Source: an uncultured Megasphaera sp. (GTDB taxonomy: Bacteria; Bacillota; Negativicutes; Veillonellales; Megasphaeraceae). From it: 64,000 bases of DNA. Shown piece after piece: positions 27,934 through 36,187 of this stretch. A model generated the notes under the pieces. That model made no database searches, had not been told where the DNA came from, and saw nothing but the letters and a program-made list of their open reading frames with translations. The translations under genes and the position numbers were made by a program. The stretch lies in assembly GCA_934202965.1 (NCBI GenBank), contig CAKPYN010000005.1, positions 1 to 64,000 on the forward strand. The letters run 5' to 3'. Position 1 is the stretch's first letter. Every line of letters starts with the position of its first letter.

Positions 27934-27977
27934 AAATGGACCATGTATGATGAGATACGTTCATACATGGTCCATTT
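27934..27977. terminator. Bidirectional terminator between the Rpn gene and putP
   Basis: AAAATGGACCATGTATGA (27934-27950 region) pairs with TCATACATGGTCCATTT over about 17 bp with a ten-base loop. It serves the converging genes. Confidence 0.88.
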
Positions 27978-28024
27978 ATGTTATATTATCGTGATATCAT
28001 AGCGTTTACTATAAAGCAGTATTC

Positions 28025-29530
28025 TTACTTTTCATCACCTTTTAAAACGGTAATTTTTTGTTTTAATGACATAGCATGGTCAAATTCGTCTTGAATGGCC
28101 TGACAAGGTTCACGATCTAATTTGCTGACAATATAAATAGCAAGGAGAGAGAAAATAAAACCAGGGACGATTTCATATAAACCAAACCACGCAAATTGTT
28201 TCCAAATGAGTACCGTAAGACCGCCGACAATGATACCGGCTAACGCCCCGTTTTTGGTCATCCGTTTCCAATACAGGGACAACAAAATAGTCGGGCCAAA
28301 AGCGGCACCAAATCCGGCCCAGGCATAGGAAACCATGGTCAGAATGTAACTATTCGGATTGAGAGCCAGCATGATAGCCAGGGCAGCTACGACGAGAACC
28401 GTAATTCGGCTGACATAAATCAGTTCTGTGTCGCTGGCGTTTTTGCGAATAAATGTATGATATAAATCTTTAGAAATAGAAGAAGCCGTAACGAGAAGCT
28501 GCGAAGCGGCGGTACTCATAATAGCAGCTAATACGGCTGATAAAATAAGACCTGTAGCAAACGGTGGAAATAGTTGCTGGCTCATGACTAAAAAGACTTT
28601 TTCTGTATCCGAACCAGTGAGTGGTATGTTTAGTACGACTTTACCAACGAGTCCGACGAGGACAGCAGCTGCCAAAGATATAACAACCCAGGTCATGGCA
28701 ATATGCTTAGATTTTTTCAGTTCTGCCGGATTGCCAATCGCCATGAAGCGCACTAAAATATGAGGCTGTCCAAAATAGCCGATGCCCCAGGCTAATGCGG
28801 AAATAATAGCAATGATGCCGGTAGAGCTGGTATCCGGTGCCATGTCGAGAAGCTGTGGTGCTGTAGTTGACAAGCGGGTCATGGTTTCCGTAAAACCGCC
28901 GGCGACGATCATACCGACGATAGGTACGAGAACAATCGCTAAAAACATCATGCATCCCTGAATAAAATCAGTCCAGCAGACAGCCATAAAACCGCCTAAA
29001 AAGGTATATACGACGACGACACCGGCGCTGAGAAGCAAAGCGGAAAAATAATCCATGCCAAAGACGGCTTCAAATAATTTGCCTCCCGATACAAATCCGG
29101 ATGACGTATAGATTAAGAAGAAAATCAAAATAAAAATAGCAGAAATGATGCGGATAATATTGTTGTCGTCATGAAAACGGTTTTTTAAATAATCCGGCAT
29201 GGTCAGACTATTGTTTGCGACTTCTGTATAATTTCGCAGTCGCTGAGAAATAAACTGCCAGTTGAGATACGTACCGATAGCAATGCCGATGGCAATCCAC
29301 GATGCAGAGACACCGGTGGCATAAGCAAAACCGGGAACGCCCATCAGCATCCAGCCGCTCATATCGGATGCTTCGGCACTCATGGATGTAATCCAAGGCC
29401 CCAGGCTGCGTCCGCCGAGAATATAATCGCTGAGTCGTTGCTGCGAGCGAGAGTAATAGATGCCAATCGACAGCATAGCCAGCAAATATAGCGCAAAGGC
29501 TGTGAGAATTGGCACATTTATGTGTTCCAT
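28025..29530 (-). CDS. putP: Sodium/proline symporter PutP
   Basis: A sodium:solute symporter (SSS family) of 501 residues with about thirteen hydrophobic segments, in the inner membrane. DYILGGRSLGPWITSMSAEASDMSGWMLMG covers the Na-site serine/aspartate region of PutP (quoted in two overlapping parts: DYILGGRSLGPW and MSAEASDMSGW). GYFGQPHILVRFMAI is also a PutP hallmark. I start it at the ATG at 29530 behind GGGAGGT. The 508-codon frame begins seven codons earlier without a good site. It converges with the Rpn gene and diverges from the ABC-F gene. Confidence 0.93.
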   Translation of the reverse strand: MEHINVPILTAFALYLLAMLSIGIYYSRSQQRLSDYILGGRSLGPWITSMSAEASDMSGWMLMGVPGFAYATGVSASWIAIGIAIGTYLNWQFISQRLRNYTEVANNSLTMPDYLKNRFHDDNNIIRIISAIFILIFFLIYTSSGFVSGGKLFEAVFGMDYFSALLLSAGVVVVYTFLGGFMAVCWTDFIQGCMMFLAIVLVPIVGMIVAGGFTETMTRLSTTAPQLLDMAPDTSSTGIIAIISALAWGIGYFGQPHILVRFMAIGNPAELKKSKHIAMTWVVISLAAAVLVGLVGKVVLNIPLTGSDTEKVFLVMSQQLFPPFATGLILSAVLAAIMSTAASQLLVTASSISKDLYHTFIRKNASDTELIYVSRITVLVVAALAIMLALNPNSYILTMVSYAWAGFGAAFGPTILLSLYWKRMTKNGALAGIIVGGLTVLIWKQFAWFGLYEIVPGFIFSLLAIYIVSKLDREPCQAIQDEFDHAMSLKQKITVLKGDEK

Positions 29531-29580
29531 GTATAAATACCTCCCTATCATGTATAGAAATATAAATAAAGGATGTTCTT

Positions 29581-29609
29581 ATTGTACTGTACTTTTGCAC
29601 GCCAGGCAA
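29581..29609 (-). promoter_or_regulatory. Minus-strand promoter of putP
   Basis: On the minus strand, TTGCCT (29604-29609), 17 bases and TACAAT (29581-29586). Confidence 0.75.
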
Positions 29610-29700
29610 GGGATTTATCTTGATAAAGTAAAAGTTGCGCAATTAAAAAAGATATGATAGGGTAAATACATAATTATTACAGAAAGAAGCAGAGATACTG

Positions 29701-31581
29701 ATGAATATACTTACCCTAGAACATGTAAAAAAATCGTATGGCCTGCGGGTCTTATTTGATGATGTCACATTTGCCGTCGATAGCGGGCAAAAATTAGGAT
29801 TAATTGGTTTAAACGGTGCTGGTAAAACGACGTTGTTAAAAATTATTGCCGGACTAGCCGAAGCTGACAGCGGTGAAATTTGGAAGAATCAGAAAGCACG
29901 CATTCATTTTTTGCCGCAGGAACCGGTCTTTCAAGCGGGACATACTGTACTGGAAAGCGTACTGGACGGCGATTTGCCGGTCATGCGTCTGTTGCGTCGC
30001 TATGAAGAAGCTGTAGAACGCAGTGATGACGAAGCGGTCGTCAAACTGACCGAAGAAATGGATGAAAAGCATGCTTGGGAATTGGAACAGCATGCTAAAG
30101 TCATTTTGCAGAAACTAGGGATTCACAAACTTACACAGGTCGTCGATGAATTGTCCGGCGGCCAGCGCAAACGCTTGGGATTGGCACGAGCTTTGATTAT
30201 GCCTTGTGATTTACTGATTATGGATGAACCGACCAACCATTTGGACGATAAAACGATTATGTGGTTGGAAGAGTATTTGCGCGACAGCAAGTCGGCATTG
30301 ATTGTCAGTACCCATGACCGGTATTTTCTGGATTCTGTCGTTCATTCGATGTTGGAACTCGATCACGGTCATGTGTATACCTATGAAGGCAACTATGCCA
30401 AGTATTTGGAACTGCGGGAAGCACGGCTTGAACAGGAAGCAGCATCCGAAGAAAAACGACGCAATCTCATTCGCCGCGAAACGGCCTGGATTAAGCGCGG
30501 TGCCCAAGCTCGTTCGACCAAACAAAAAGCACGAATTGCCCGTTATGAAGAATTATGCGCCATTGAAGCAGGCAAGCCGCTGCATGAAGTAGAAATATTT
30601 GATACGTCTGTCCGGCTGGGAAAAACAATATTGGATATAGATGACGTTGCCTTTTCCTATCCGCAGGGACAGCCGTTGTTTCAGCATGTGACCTATCATG
30701 TCGTCAAACATGACCGCATCGGTATTATCGGTGAAAACGGCGTGGGAAAATCGACACTCCTCAACGTTTTAGCCGGTCGATTGAAGCCTACTGACGGTAC
30801 GCTGACGATTGGACAAACCGTGCGAATCGGATTTTTTACCCAGCAGCTGCCACAATTTGATGAATCCATGAGGGTCATTGATTATGTACAGGAACACGGT
30901 CATTTTGTAACCAATCAATTTGGGCAGCGCATTTCCGCCACACGCTTGTTAGATCAATTTCTCTTTACCGACGACATGCAGTATACATATATTGCAAAAC
31001 TGAGCGGCGGCGAACGACGCCGGCTGTATTTGTTGCGCCTGCTCATGGACCAGCCCAATGTCCTTATGTTGGATGAACCGACCAATGATTTGGACATTCC
31101 GACGTTGACCGTATTGGAACGCTATTTAGATACCTATCAAGGTGTTGTCCTTGTCGTATCTCATGACAGATATTTCTTGGATCGCGTCGTTGATAAACTC
31201 TTTGTCTTGGAACAGGGAACGTGGAAGCGGTATTATGGTGACTACAGCCAATACATCGAAGAAAAATATGCCGGCCCTGCAGAAAAAACAGAAAGCCATA
31301 CAGCGTCTGTCAAACCGGTACAGACAGAAAAAAATACAAAACAGACCGTTCGTCCTGTCAAAAAAGGCCTAACATCTCGACAAGAAGAAGAACTCAAAAA
31401 AATTACTACCGAATTACCGCAGTACGAAGCCATGCTCAAAGGTCTCAATGCAGCCATAGCCGCAGCCGGCAGTGATTACGACCAAGTCGAATCGCTCCTG
31501 CAGGAACAAAAAGAAACGCAGGAAAAAGTAGATGCCATGACTGAACGTTGGTGCGAACTGGAAGATTTGAAAGGGGAATAG
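29701..31581 (+). CDS. ABC-F ATPase, Uup-like
   Basis: A soluble 626-residue protein with two ABC cassettes and no membrane domain. Walker A motifs are GLNGAGKTTLLKI and GENGVGKSTLLNV. Signatures are LSGGQRKRLGLARAL and LSGGERRRLYLLRLL, with DEPTNHLD and DEPTNDLD following. A charged linker of about 70 residues separates the cassettes, and a C-terminal coiled coil from about residue 540 is characteristic of Uup. ABC-F proteins act on the ribosome; Uup affects ribosome assembly and precise excision of transposons in E. coli. The ATG is preceded by a weak AGAAAG-type site. Confidence 0.92.
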   Translation: MNILTLEHVKKSYGLRVLFDDVTFAVDSGQKLGLIGLNGAGKTTLLKIIAGLAEADSGEIWKNQKARIHFLPQEPVFQAGHTVLESVLDGDLPVMRLLRRYEEAVERSDDEAVVKLTEEMDEKHAWELEQHAKVILQKLGIHKLTQVVDELSGGQRKRLGLARALIMPCDLLIMDEPTNHLDDKTIMWLEEYLRDSKSALIVSTHDRYFLDSVVHSMLELDHGHVYTYEGNYAKYLELREARLEQEAASEEKRRNLIRRETAWIKRGAQARSTKQKARIARYEELCAIEAGKPLHEVEIFDTSVRLGKTILDIDDVAFSYPQGQPLFQHVTYHVVKHDRIGIIGENGVGKSTLLNVLAGRLKPTDGTLTIGQTVRIGFFTQQLPQFDESMRVIDYVQEHGHFVTNQFGQRISATRLLDQFLFTDDMQYTYIAKLSGGERRRLYLLRLLMDQPNVLMLDEPTNDLDIPTLTVLERYLDTYQGVVLVVSHDRYFLDRVVDKLFVLEQGTWKRYYGDYSQYIEEKYAGPAEKTESHTASVKPVQTEKNTKQTVRPVKKGLTSRQEEELKKITTELPQYEAMLKGLNAAIAAAGSDYDQVESLLQEQKETQEKVDAMTERWCELEDLKGE

Positions 31582-31721
31582 TCGCGAGTTATATAACGCT
31601 ACCAATTGAACTTTACGAATATTGAACTAAAGGATAACGATATCTAGAAAATAAAATAGATGCGTGATAATATCTTTAGATTGGATTTAAAATAGTTAAA
31701 CAATAGATAAATTTTACATTA
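31582..31721. other. AT-rich region between the ABC-F gene and the Zorya leader
   Basis: No gene and no convincing terminator for the ABC-F gene were recognised here. The composition shifts to markedly AT-rich, marking the left edge of the accessory segment. Confidence 0.5.
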
Positions 31722-31751
31722 TTGTCACAATGTATATGAATATGATACAAT
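31722..31751 (+). promoter_or_regulatory. Candidate promoter of the Zorya leader
   Basis: TTGTCA at 31722-31727, an 18-base spacer and TACAAT at 31746-31751. Confidence 0.6.
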
Positions 31752-31786
31752 AAAATACATAGTTAAGAAAATAGGTGGGATGTATT

Positions 31787-31849
31787 GTGTTAAATGTATA
31801 TAGTATGAATATAAGCGTGAATTTATATACACAAAAAAAAGAAAATTAA
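31787..31849 (+). CDS. Possible 20-codon leader ORF upstream of zorA
   Basis: GTG start at 31787 behind AGGTGGG, reading MLNVYSMNISVNLYTQKKEN and a TAA stop. It lies between the candidate promoter and the hairpin that precedes zorA. I do not recognise the peptide. It could be a leader peptide, a toxin-like peptide, or chance. The ribosome site is the main support. Confidence 0.3.
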   Translation: MLNVYSMNISVNLYTQKKEN

Positions 31850-31897
31850 TGCAATATATTTAAGTTATGCACAATTACATACCCCGTATTTGCATGC

Positions 31898-31932
31898 AAA
31901 AGGACAGTATAGGAATATACTGTCCTTTTTGG
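31898..31932 (+). terminator. Perfect terminator hairpin in the zorA leader
   Basis: AAAAGGACAGTATA and TATACTGTCCTTTT form a perfect 14-bp stem with a GGAA loop and end in T's, 30 bases before the zorA ATG. It would end transcripts from the promoter at 31722 unless read through. A TTGCAT at 31890 with AATATA 18 bases on could be an alternative promoter overlapping it. Confidence 0.88.
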
Positions 31933-31961
31933 CGTGTAAAAACTGATAAGGAAGTGGCTAT

Positions 31962-34070
31962 ATGAATACTGGTTTTATAGAGATGCTTATAGTTTCTGTA
32001 GTAGTAGCTGCAGGTGTATTTGGATGGTATGGAAAATGTTTTAAAAACAAAGTAGAGCAGAGAAGAAAAGGGTTGCAGCAAATAATAAAAGTTTTAAATT
32101 CTGCAATATCTGTGTTAAATGATGGAATATCTGCAAATACGCAAACATATGCAGAAATTAGTAAAGTCTTTACTACTAATGAGGTATTTAAGACGACATG
32201 GAAACAATACGAAAAAAATATAATCATGGTGTCTATAGATGAAAACAGAAAAAGGGCTACCGTGGAAGCTGAAAGTTATTTTACTGTTTCTGTGTTATTA
32301 TGTGGGTTAAAAAATGATTTTTGGAAAAATTTAGCTGGTATTTTTACTGGCTTAGGCATATTAGGAACATTTTTGGGATTGACATTTGGTTTGGTGGAAA
32401 TTGATACAAAAAGCACAGCAGGACTGCAGCAGGGAATTAGTCAATTATTGAACGGAACGAGTACGGCTTTTATTACATCAATAGTGGGGATTTTTTGTGC
32501 TATTGCATTTAATTGGCTTTACAGTGATTTGATGAAAGGAGTGCATGCTGATATAGATGTACTATGCAGCACATTAGATGAAGTATTTCCCTTAGTTACA
32601 ATGGAAAGATTGATGGTGATGCAGCTGGAAGAATCGCAGGAACAAGGAGCAACATTAAAAACCTTGAGCGGTGATTTGGGAGATATTATGGGTGAAACGT
32701 TGATGAACGTACAGGCTGCTTTGGAACAATCTATTGATACTAATTTTAAACCTTTATTTGATGAGTTGCTTACTACAATGAAAGCATTGAATAACGGCGG
32801 CATGTCGGCTATAGCTGATTCGTTAAATGAAGGTGCCGGTAAGGAAATTGCCAGCTTTGCCAAAACATTGACGGGTATGGAACAAGGTATGAAAGAAATT
32901 ATGGAGCAAGCTCGTATTGCCAATGAAACGAGTATGAATCAACTGCGGCAGTCTATAGAAGAACTGACCGATAAAATGAATGCTACTATTTCTTCTTCTG
33001 TAACGGCCAACAATGAAGGAGCGGCTAAAAATCAAGAAATCTTGACGCAGCTGATGGAAGATATTAGTACAAAAATGACGGGAATTGTATCGGATATATC
33101 AAAGGCAAGCAATCAGAGTAATGCTGAATTTGCTGATATGATGAAGAATGCGGCTAATCAGGTACAAGTCATGGTTGATACGATGCAGAAGGGAATGACA
33201 TCGCAAACAACAAGCTTGCAGGAAGAAATGGAAAAATTCATGAAGCAGGCTTCTCATGCAAGTGCTGAACATATGGAAAACTTGCAGCAGTCTATGGATA
33301 AATTGACTGCAAAGATGAAGACTACCGTAGAAGAATCTACAGAAGCAAATGCTAGAGAAACGGCTTCTAATCAGAAACAAATACAACAGCTCCTTGAAAC
33401 AGTACAAGCACAAATGACAGATACAGTGCAGGCTATTACTACAGTCAGTCAGGAAAGTAGTCAGCATGTAGCCCATACTATGAAAGAAGCGGCGGCAACA
33501 GTTGAAAATTTAACGCTGGTCATGAAGCAGGAATTGGAAGAATTGACAGGTACTATGCAGGCATCTCAAGGCCTTATTACACAAGCCGGTATGACAGCCG
33601 ATAAATTTACGGATGCAGCCAAGCCTATGCAGCAGGCAGCTCAGGACGTATCTGGGAGACTGACACAGGTTATTGATGCGACAACAGCGTTTAATCAGCA
33701 CGTAGGAAGCAGTTCAGCTCTTGTCAATGCATCGGTAGAAAAGCAGACAGCTACGATAGCTTATATTCAAGAGGCAATTCAGCAAATGGAAACGGCTTGG
33801 AAAGCGTATGAAACGAATTTTGGCAATGTGGATAAGGCACTGCAGGAAACGTTTGCTATTTTACTTAAAAATACGAATGATTATACGGCTATAGTGGGCA
33901 GAGGATTAGAAGATAATTTGAAAGCATTTGATGAAAGTGTAGAACATACAGTAGGAATGGTTGGTACGTTAAATGACAACTTAGTGGAATCTGTAGAAGA
34001 TTTAGCGGATGCGATAGAAGAATTGAAGCGCAATTTAACGGGCACTAAGCAATATACACAGAGAAGATAG
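31962..34070 (+). CDS. zorA: Zorya system proton-channel protein ZorA
   Basis: ZorA forms, with ZorB, the MotAB/ExbBD-like inner-membrane ion-driven motor of the Zorya anti-phage system. The 702-residue protein has a transmembrane segment at about 6-24. A MotA/TolQ/ExbB core with FTGLGILGTFLGLTFGL (about 123-145) and TAFITSIVGIFCAIAFNWLY (about 167-187) follows. The tail of about 480 residues is helical and rich in Gln, Glu and Met, matching the long intracellular tail described for ZorA. The ATG is behind AAGGAAG. zorB follows after 10 bases. A plain chemotaxis-like or flagellar motor protein is excluded by the neighbours. Confidence 0.92.
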   Translation: MNTGFIEMLIVSVVVAAGVFGWYGKCFKNKVEQRRKGLQQIIKVLNSAISVLNDGISANTQTYAEISKVFTTNEVFKTTWKQYEKNIIMVSIDENRKRATVEAESYFTVSVLLCGLKNDFWKNLAGIFTGLGILGTFLGLTFGLVEIDTKSTAGLQQGISQLLNGTSTAFITSIVGIFCAIAFNWLYSDLMKGVHADIDVLCSTLDEVFPLVTMERLMVMQLEESQEQGATLKTLSGDLGDIMGETLMNVQAALEQSIDTNFKPLFDELLTTMKALNNGGMSAIADSLNEGAGKEIASFAKTLTGMEQGMKEIMEQARIANETSMNQLRQSIEELTDKMNATISSSVTANNEGAAKNQEILTQLMEDISTKMTGIVSDISKASNQSNAEFADMMKNAANQVQVMVDTMQKGMTSQTTSLQEEMEKFMKQASHASAEHMENLQQSMDKLTAKMKTTVEESTEANARETASNQKQIQQLLETVQAQMTDTVQAITTVSQESSQHVAHTMKEAAATVENLTLVMKQELEELTGTMQASQGLITQAGMTADKFTDAAKPMQQAAQDVSGRLTQVIDATTAFNQHVGSSSALVNASVEKQTATIAYIQEAIQQMETAWKAYETNFGNVDKALQETFAILLKNTNDYTAIVGRGLEDNLKAFDESVEHTVGMVGTLNDNLVESVEDLADAIEELKRNLTGTKQYTQRR

Positions 34071-34080
34071 GGGTTAGCAT

Positions 34081-34770
34081 ATGCGGAAAATACGATTGCA
34101 AAAAGAGCCGGAAGGGGCAGACGGCGATGCTTTTACGCTGTCAATCAGTGATTTGATGGCCGGCTTATTGGCTATCTTTATTTTAGCATTGTCTTATTTT
34201 ATGCTTAATTTAGGAGAAGTAACGAATCAATATACAGGCAATACAGAAAAACGCAATGAATTATTGAAAAATATGCAGCAGGACATGGCGAATCGAGGTG
34301 TAAAAGTAACGATTGATAAAAAACAAGGCGTACTGCGCATTCCTGAAAGTGTGTTATTTGCGCAGGGGGAAGCTGTTATCAAACCGGAAGGACAATATGC
34401 AGTGAACAGCTTAAGCCAGGTTTTGTATGAAACGCTGACAGAAGAAAAATATGCCCACGCTGTAGAAACAGTATTTATTGAAGGCCATACGGATAATGTA
34501 CCCATTGAAACGCCGGAATTTCATTCCAACTGGGAGCTTTCTACGCAGCGGGCTATTAATACGTGGAACCTCATGAGAATGGACCAAGAGGCTTTAAATA
34601 CGATAGTTAATGCCAATGATCAGCCTGTTTTTTCTTGTTCCGGATATGCTGAAACGCGCCCGATTACAGACGATCCCTATGATGAAAATTCGGAAGAAGG
34701 GCGGGCAGCTAATCGGCGCATTGATATTCGGGTGACGATGATGCCACCGACTACATCAGGAAAAGAATGA
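34081..34770 (+). CDS. zorB: Zorya system OmpA/MotB-like protein ZorB
   Basis: The 229-residue stator partner of ZorA. A short cytosolic start leads to the single membrane segment SISDLMAGLLAIFILALSYF. Asp24 is placed as the expected proton-carrying residue. The periplasmic part carries the OmpA-like peptidoglycan-binding domain: LRIPESVLFAQGEAVIKP, IEGHTDNVPI near residue 130, WELSTQRA and NRRIDIRV near the end. The gene sits 10 bases after zorA and 12 bases before zorC, so the operon is tightly coupled. Only the neighbours distinguish it from MotB-like proteins of other systems. Confidence 0.92.
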   Translation: MRKIRLQKEPEGADGDAFTLSISDLMAGLLAIFILALSYFMLNLGEVTNQYTGNTEKRNELLKNMQQDMANRGVKVTIDKKQGVLRIPESVLFAQGEAVIKPEGQYAVNSLSQVLYETLTEEKYAHAVETVFIEGHTDNVPIETPEFHSNWELSTQRAINTWNLMRMDQEALNTIVNANDQPVFSCSGYAETRPITDDPYDENSEEGRAANRRIDIRVTMMPPTTSGKE

Positions 34771-34782
34771 AGGTGACGAAAT

Positions 34783-36168
34783 ATGATTTCGTTAGAAAAA
34801 TATGTGCAAAAATTACAAACGGCAAACATGGAGATGGCATTGGCTAATAAGCGAGGCTATGTACCGGTGAAGCCTAAAAAAACGGAAGAACTGCGGAAAA
34901 AAGTATTGGAAAAAGTATCCAATAAGGATATAAAGCCTGTGAACCCATTTGATGCGGGAAAATTGTTTCAGAAAGCGAAAGAAAAATTTGTTGGTCAGCG
35001 CAATGACGAATTTACTAGGAAAGAACGAAGAATGCTGCTGGCTATTTATATGTATGCTGCAGAAATAGAAGGCATGCATGCCTGGGTATTGGATCAAATT
35101 GATTGGCAGAAAAGTTCTTCTTGTCGGAAGGCTTTGTTTATGTACTTTAGAAATTATCAGGGAAAGAATAATTTGACTATATTATTAAGAGAACGGATAT
35201 GCTATTGTCTTCAGGAACATTCTAATTTTGCAACCCGTTTTCCCAGTTTACAAAAAGCAGCCTTTTTATTGGACGAGAATGGAGTGCATGTATTTGCCGA
35301 GCATTTAACGAAAGGAATTCAAGAGTATTTAAGACAGATTATATTCCCCGTACCATTATGGACAAGCAAGTACGTAACAAAGGCGATTCAAGAGCTGTTT
35401 GCTTCTCCTGCTGTACCTGCAGCTGATAAATTAGAACGGCTACGGGAGACACAAAAAGCCGTGTTGTGGCAGAAAGGGAAAAGAATATATTTATATAAAA
35501 ACTTAATACGTTATGTAGCATCTTCGCTTATTTTTGCTGTAGATAAAAGCAGAAACGGACAACAGCAGGAACAATTGATACAAATTTTACAGCGGGAATT
35601 GGGAGATCCACGGGCAAATAACAGTAAATGGCTGCAAGTAGATAGCCGGGCTCTTGCTATTTATAAAAAATGGTTGTGTCGTGTAGATTTTGAACTGTTT
35701 TTTTCTATTTTTGATGCGACGGCAGATAGGTCTATGTGGGAACCAAGAAAGGATTTCTGGAGTAACTATGTAAAATATATGGACGACACATGGCCTATAT
35801 TAGGACCGGATGCGGTTTGGAAAGCAAGAGCCTTAAAACGAGAAAATGTAGATGAAAAACTAGATCATTTAATGTATGGCACATTAAAGGGGAGCGGCCA
35901 AGCGAATAAAAGTTTATTTGTATTTGCTATCGGCAAGTATATCTGTTGTGAAGGAAGCCATAATACAAAAATAAGGGTTTGGAAAGAGGAAAATAGTCCT
36001 ATAAAGCGGAATGATTTTCATACGAGAAAGACGATAGAATACAGTGATATTACTGGACATGGTGGATGTGAAACGATTGGAACCCAGTATGATGGGCTTA
36101 CACATGATCCGCATGCAAAATGGAAAGATCGGATGAAAAAGTGGCTGCAAAACTATTGTGGTATTTGA
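34783..36168 (+). CDS. zorC: Zorya type I effector component ZorC (EH-signature protein)
   Basis: A 461-residue soluble protein occupying the zorC position between zorB and the helicase gene. Most of it is helical and not otherwise recognisable. At about residues 318-345 the text WEPRKDFWSNYVKYMDDTWP, followed by an Ala/Arg-rich helix, fits the EH_Signature domain that defines ZorC. In type I Zorya, ZorC binds DNA and is required with ZorD. The domain call rests on motif memory and position. The ATG is behind AGGTGACG, and the end lies 20 bases before zorD. Confidence 0.85.
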   Translation: MISLEKYVQKLQTANMEMALANKRGYVPVKPKKTEELRKKVLEKVSNKDIKPVNPFDAGKLFQKAKEKFVGQRNDEFTRKERRMLLAIYMYAAEIEGMHAWVLDQIDWQKSSSCRKALFMYFRNYQGKNNLTILLRERICYCLQEHSNFATRFPSLQKAAFLLDENGVHVFAEHLTKGIQEYLRQIIFPVPLWTSKYVTKAIQELFASPAVPAADKLERLRETQKAVLWQKGKRIYLYKNLIRYVASSLIFAVDKSRNGQQQEQLIQILQRELGDPRANNSKWLQVDSRALAIYKKWLCRVDFELFFSIFDATADRSMWEPRKDFWSNYVKYMDDTWPILGPDAVWKARALKRENVDEKLDHLMYGTLKGSGQANKSLFVFAIGKYICCEGSHNTKIRVWKEENSPIKRNDFHTRKTIEYSDITGHGGCETIGTQYDGLTHDPHAKWKDRMKKWLQNYCGI

Positions 36169-36187
36169 TGAAAAGGACGAATCAAGG

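Noticed and set aside
31962..34770. Flagellar or TonB-type MotAB/ExbBD motor
   Set aside because: The long helical tail of the first protein and the following EH-signature and SNF2-Mrr genes identify Zorya.
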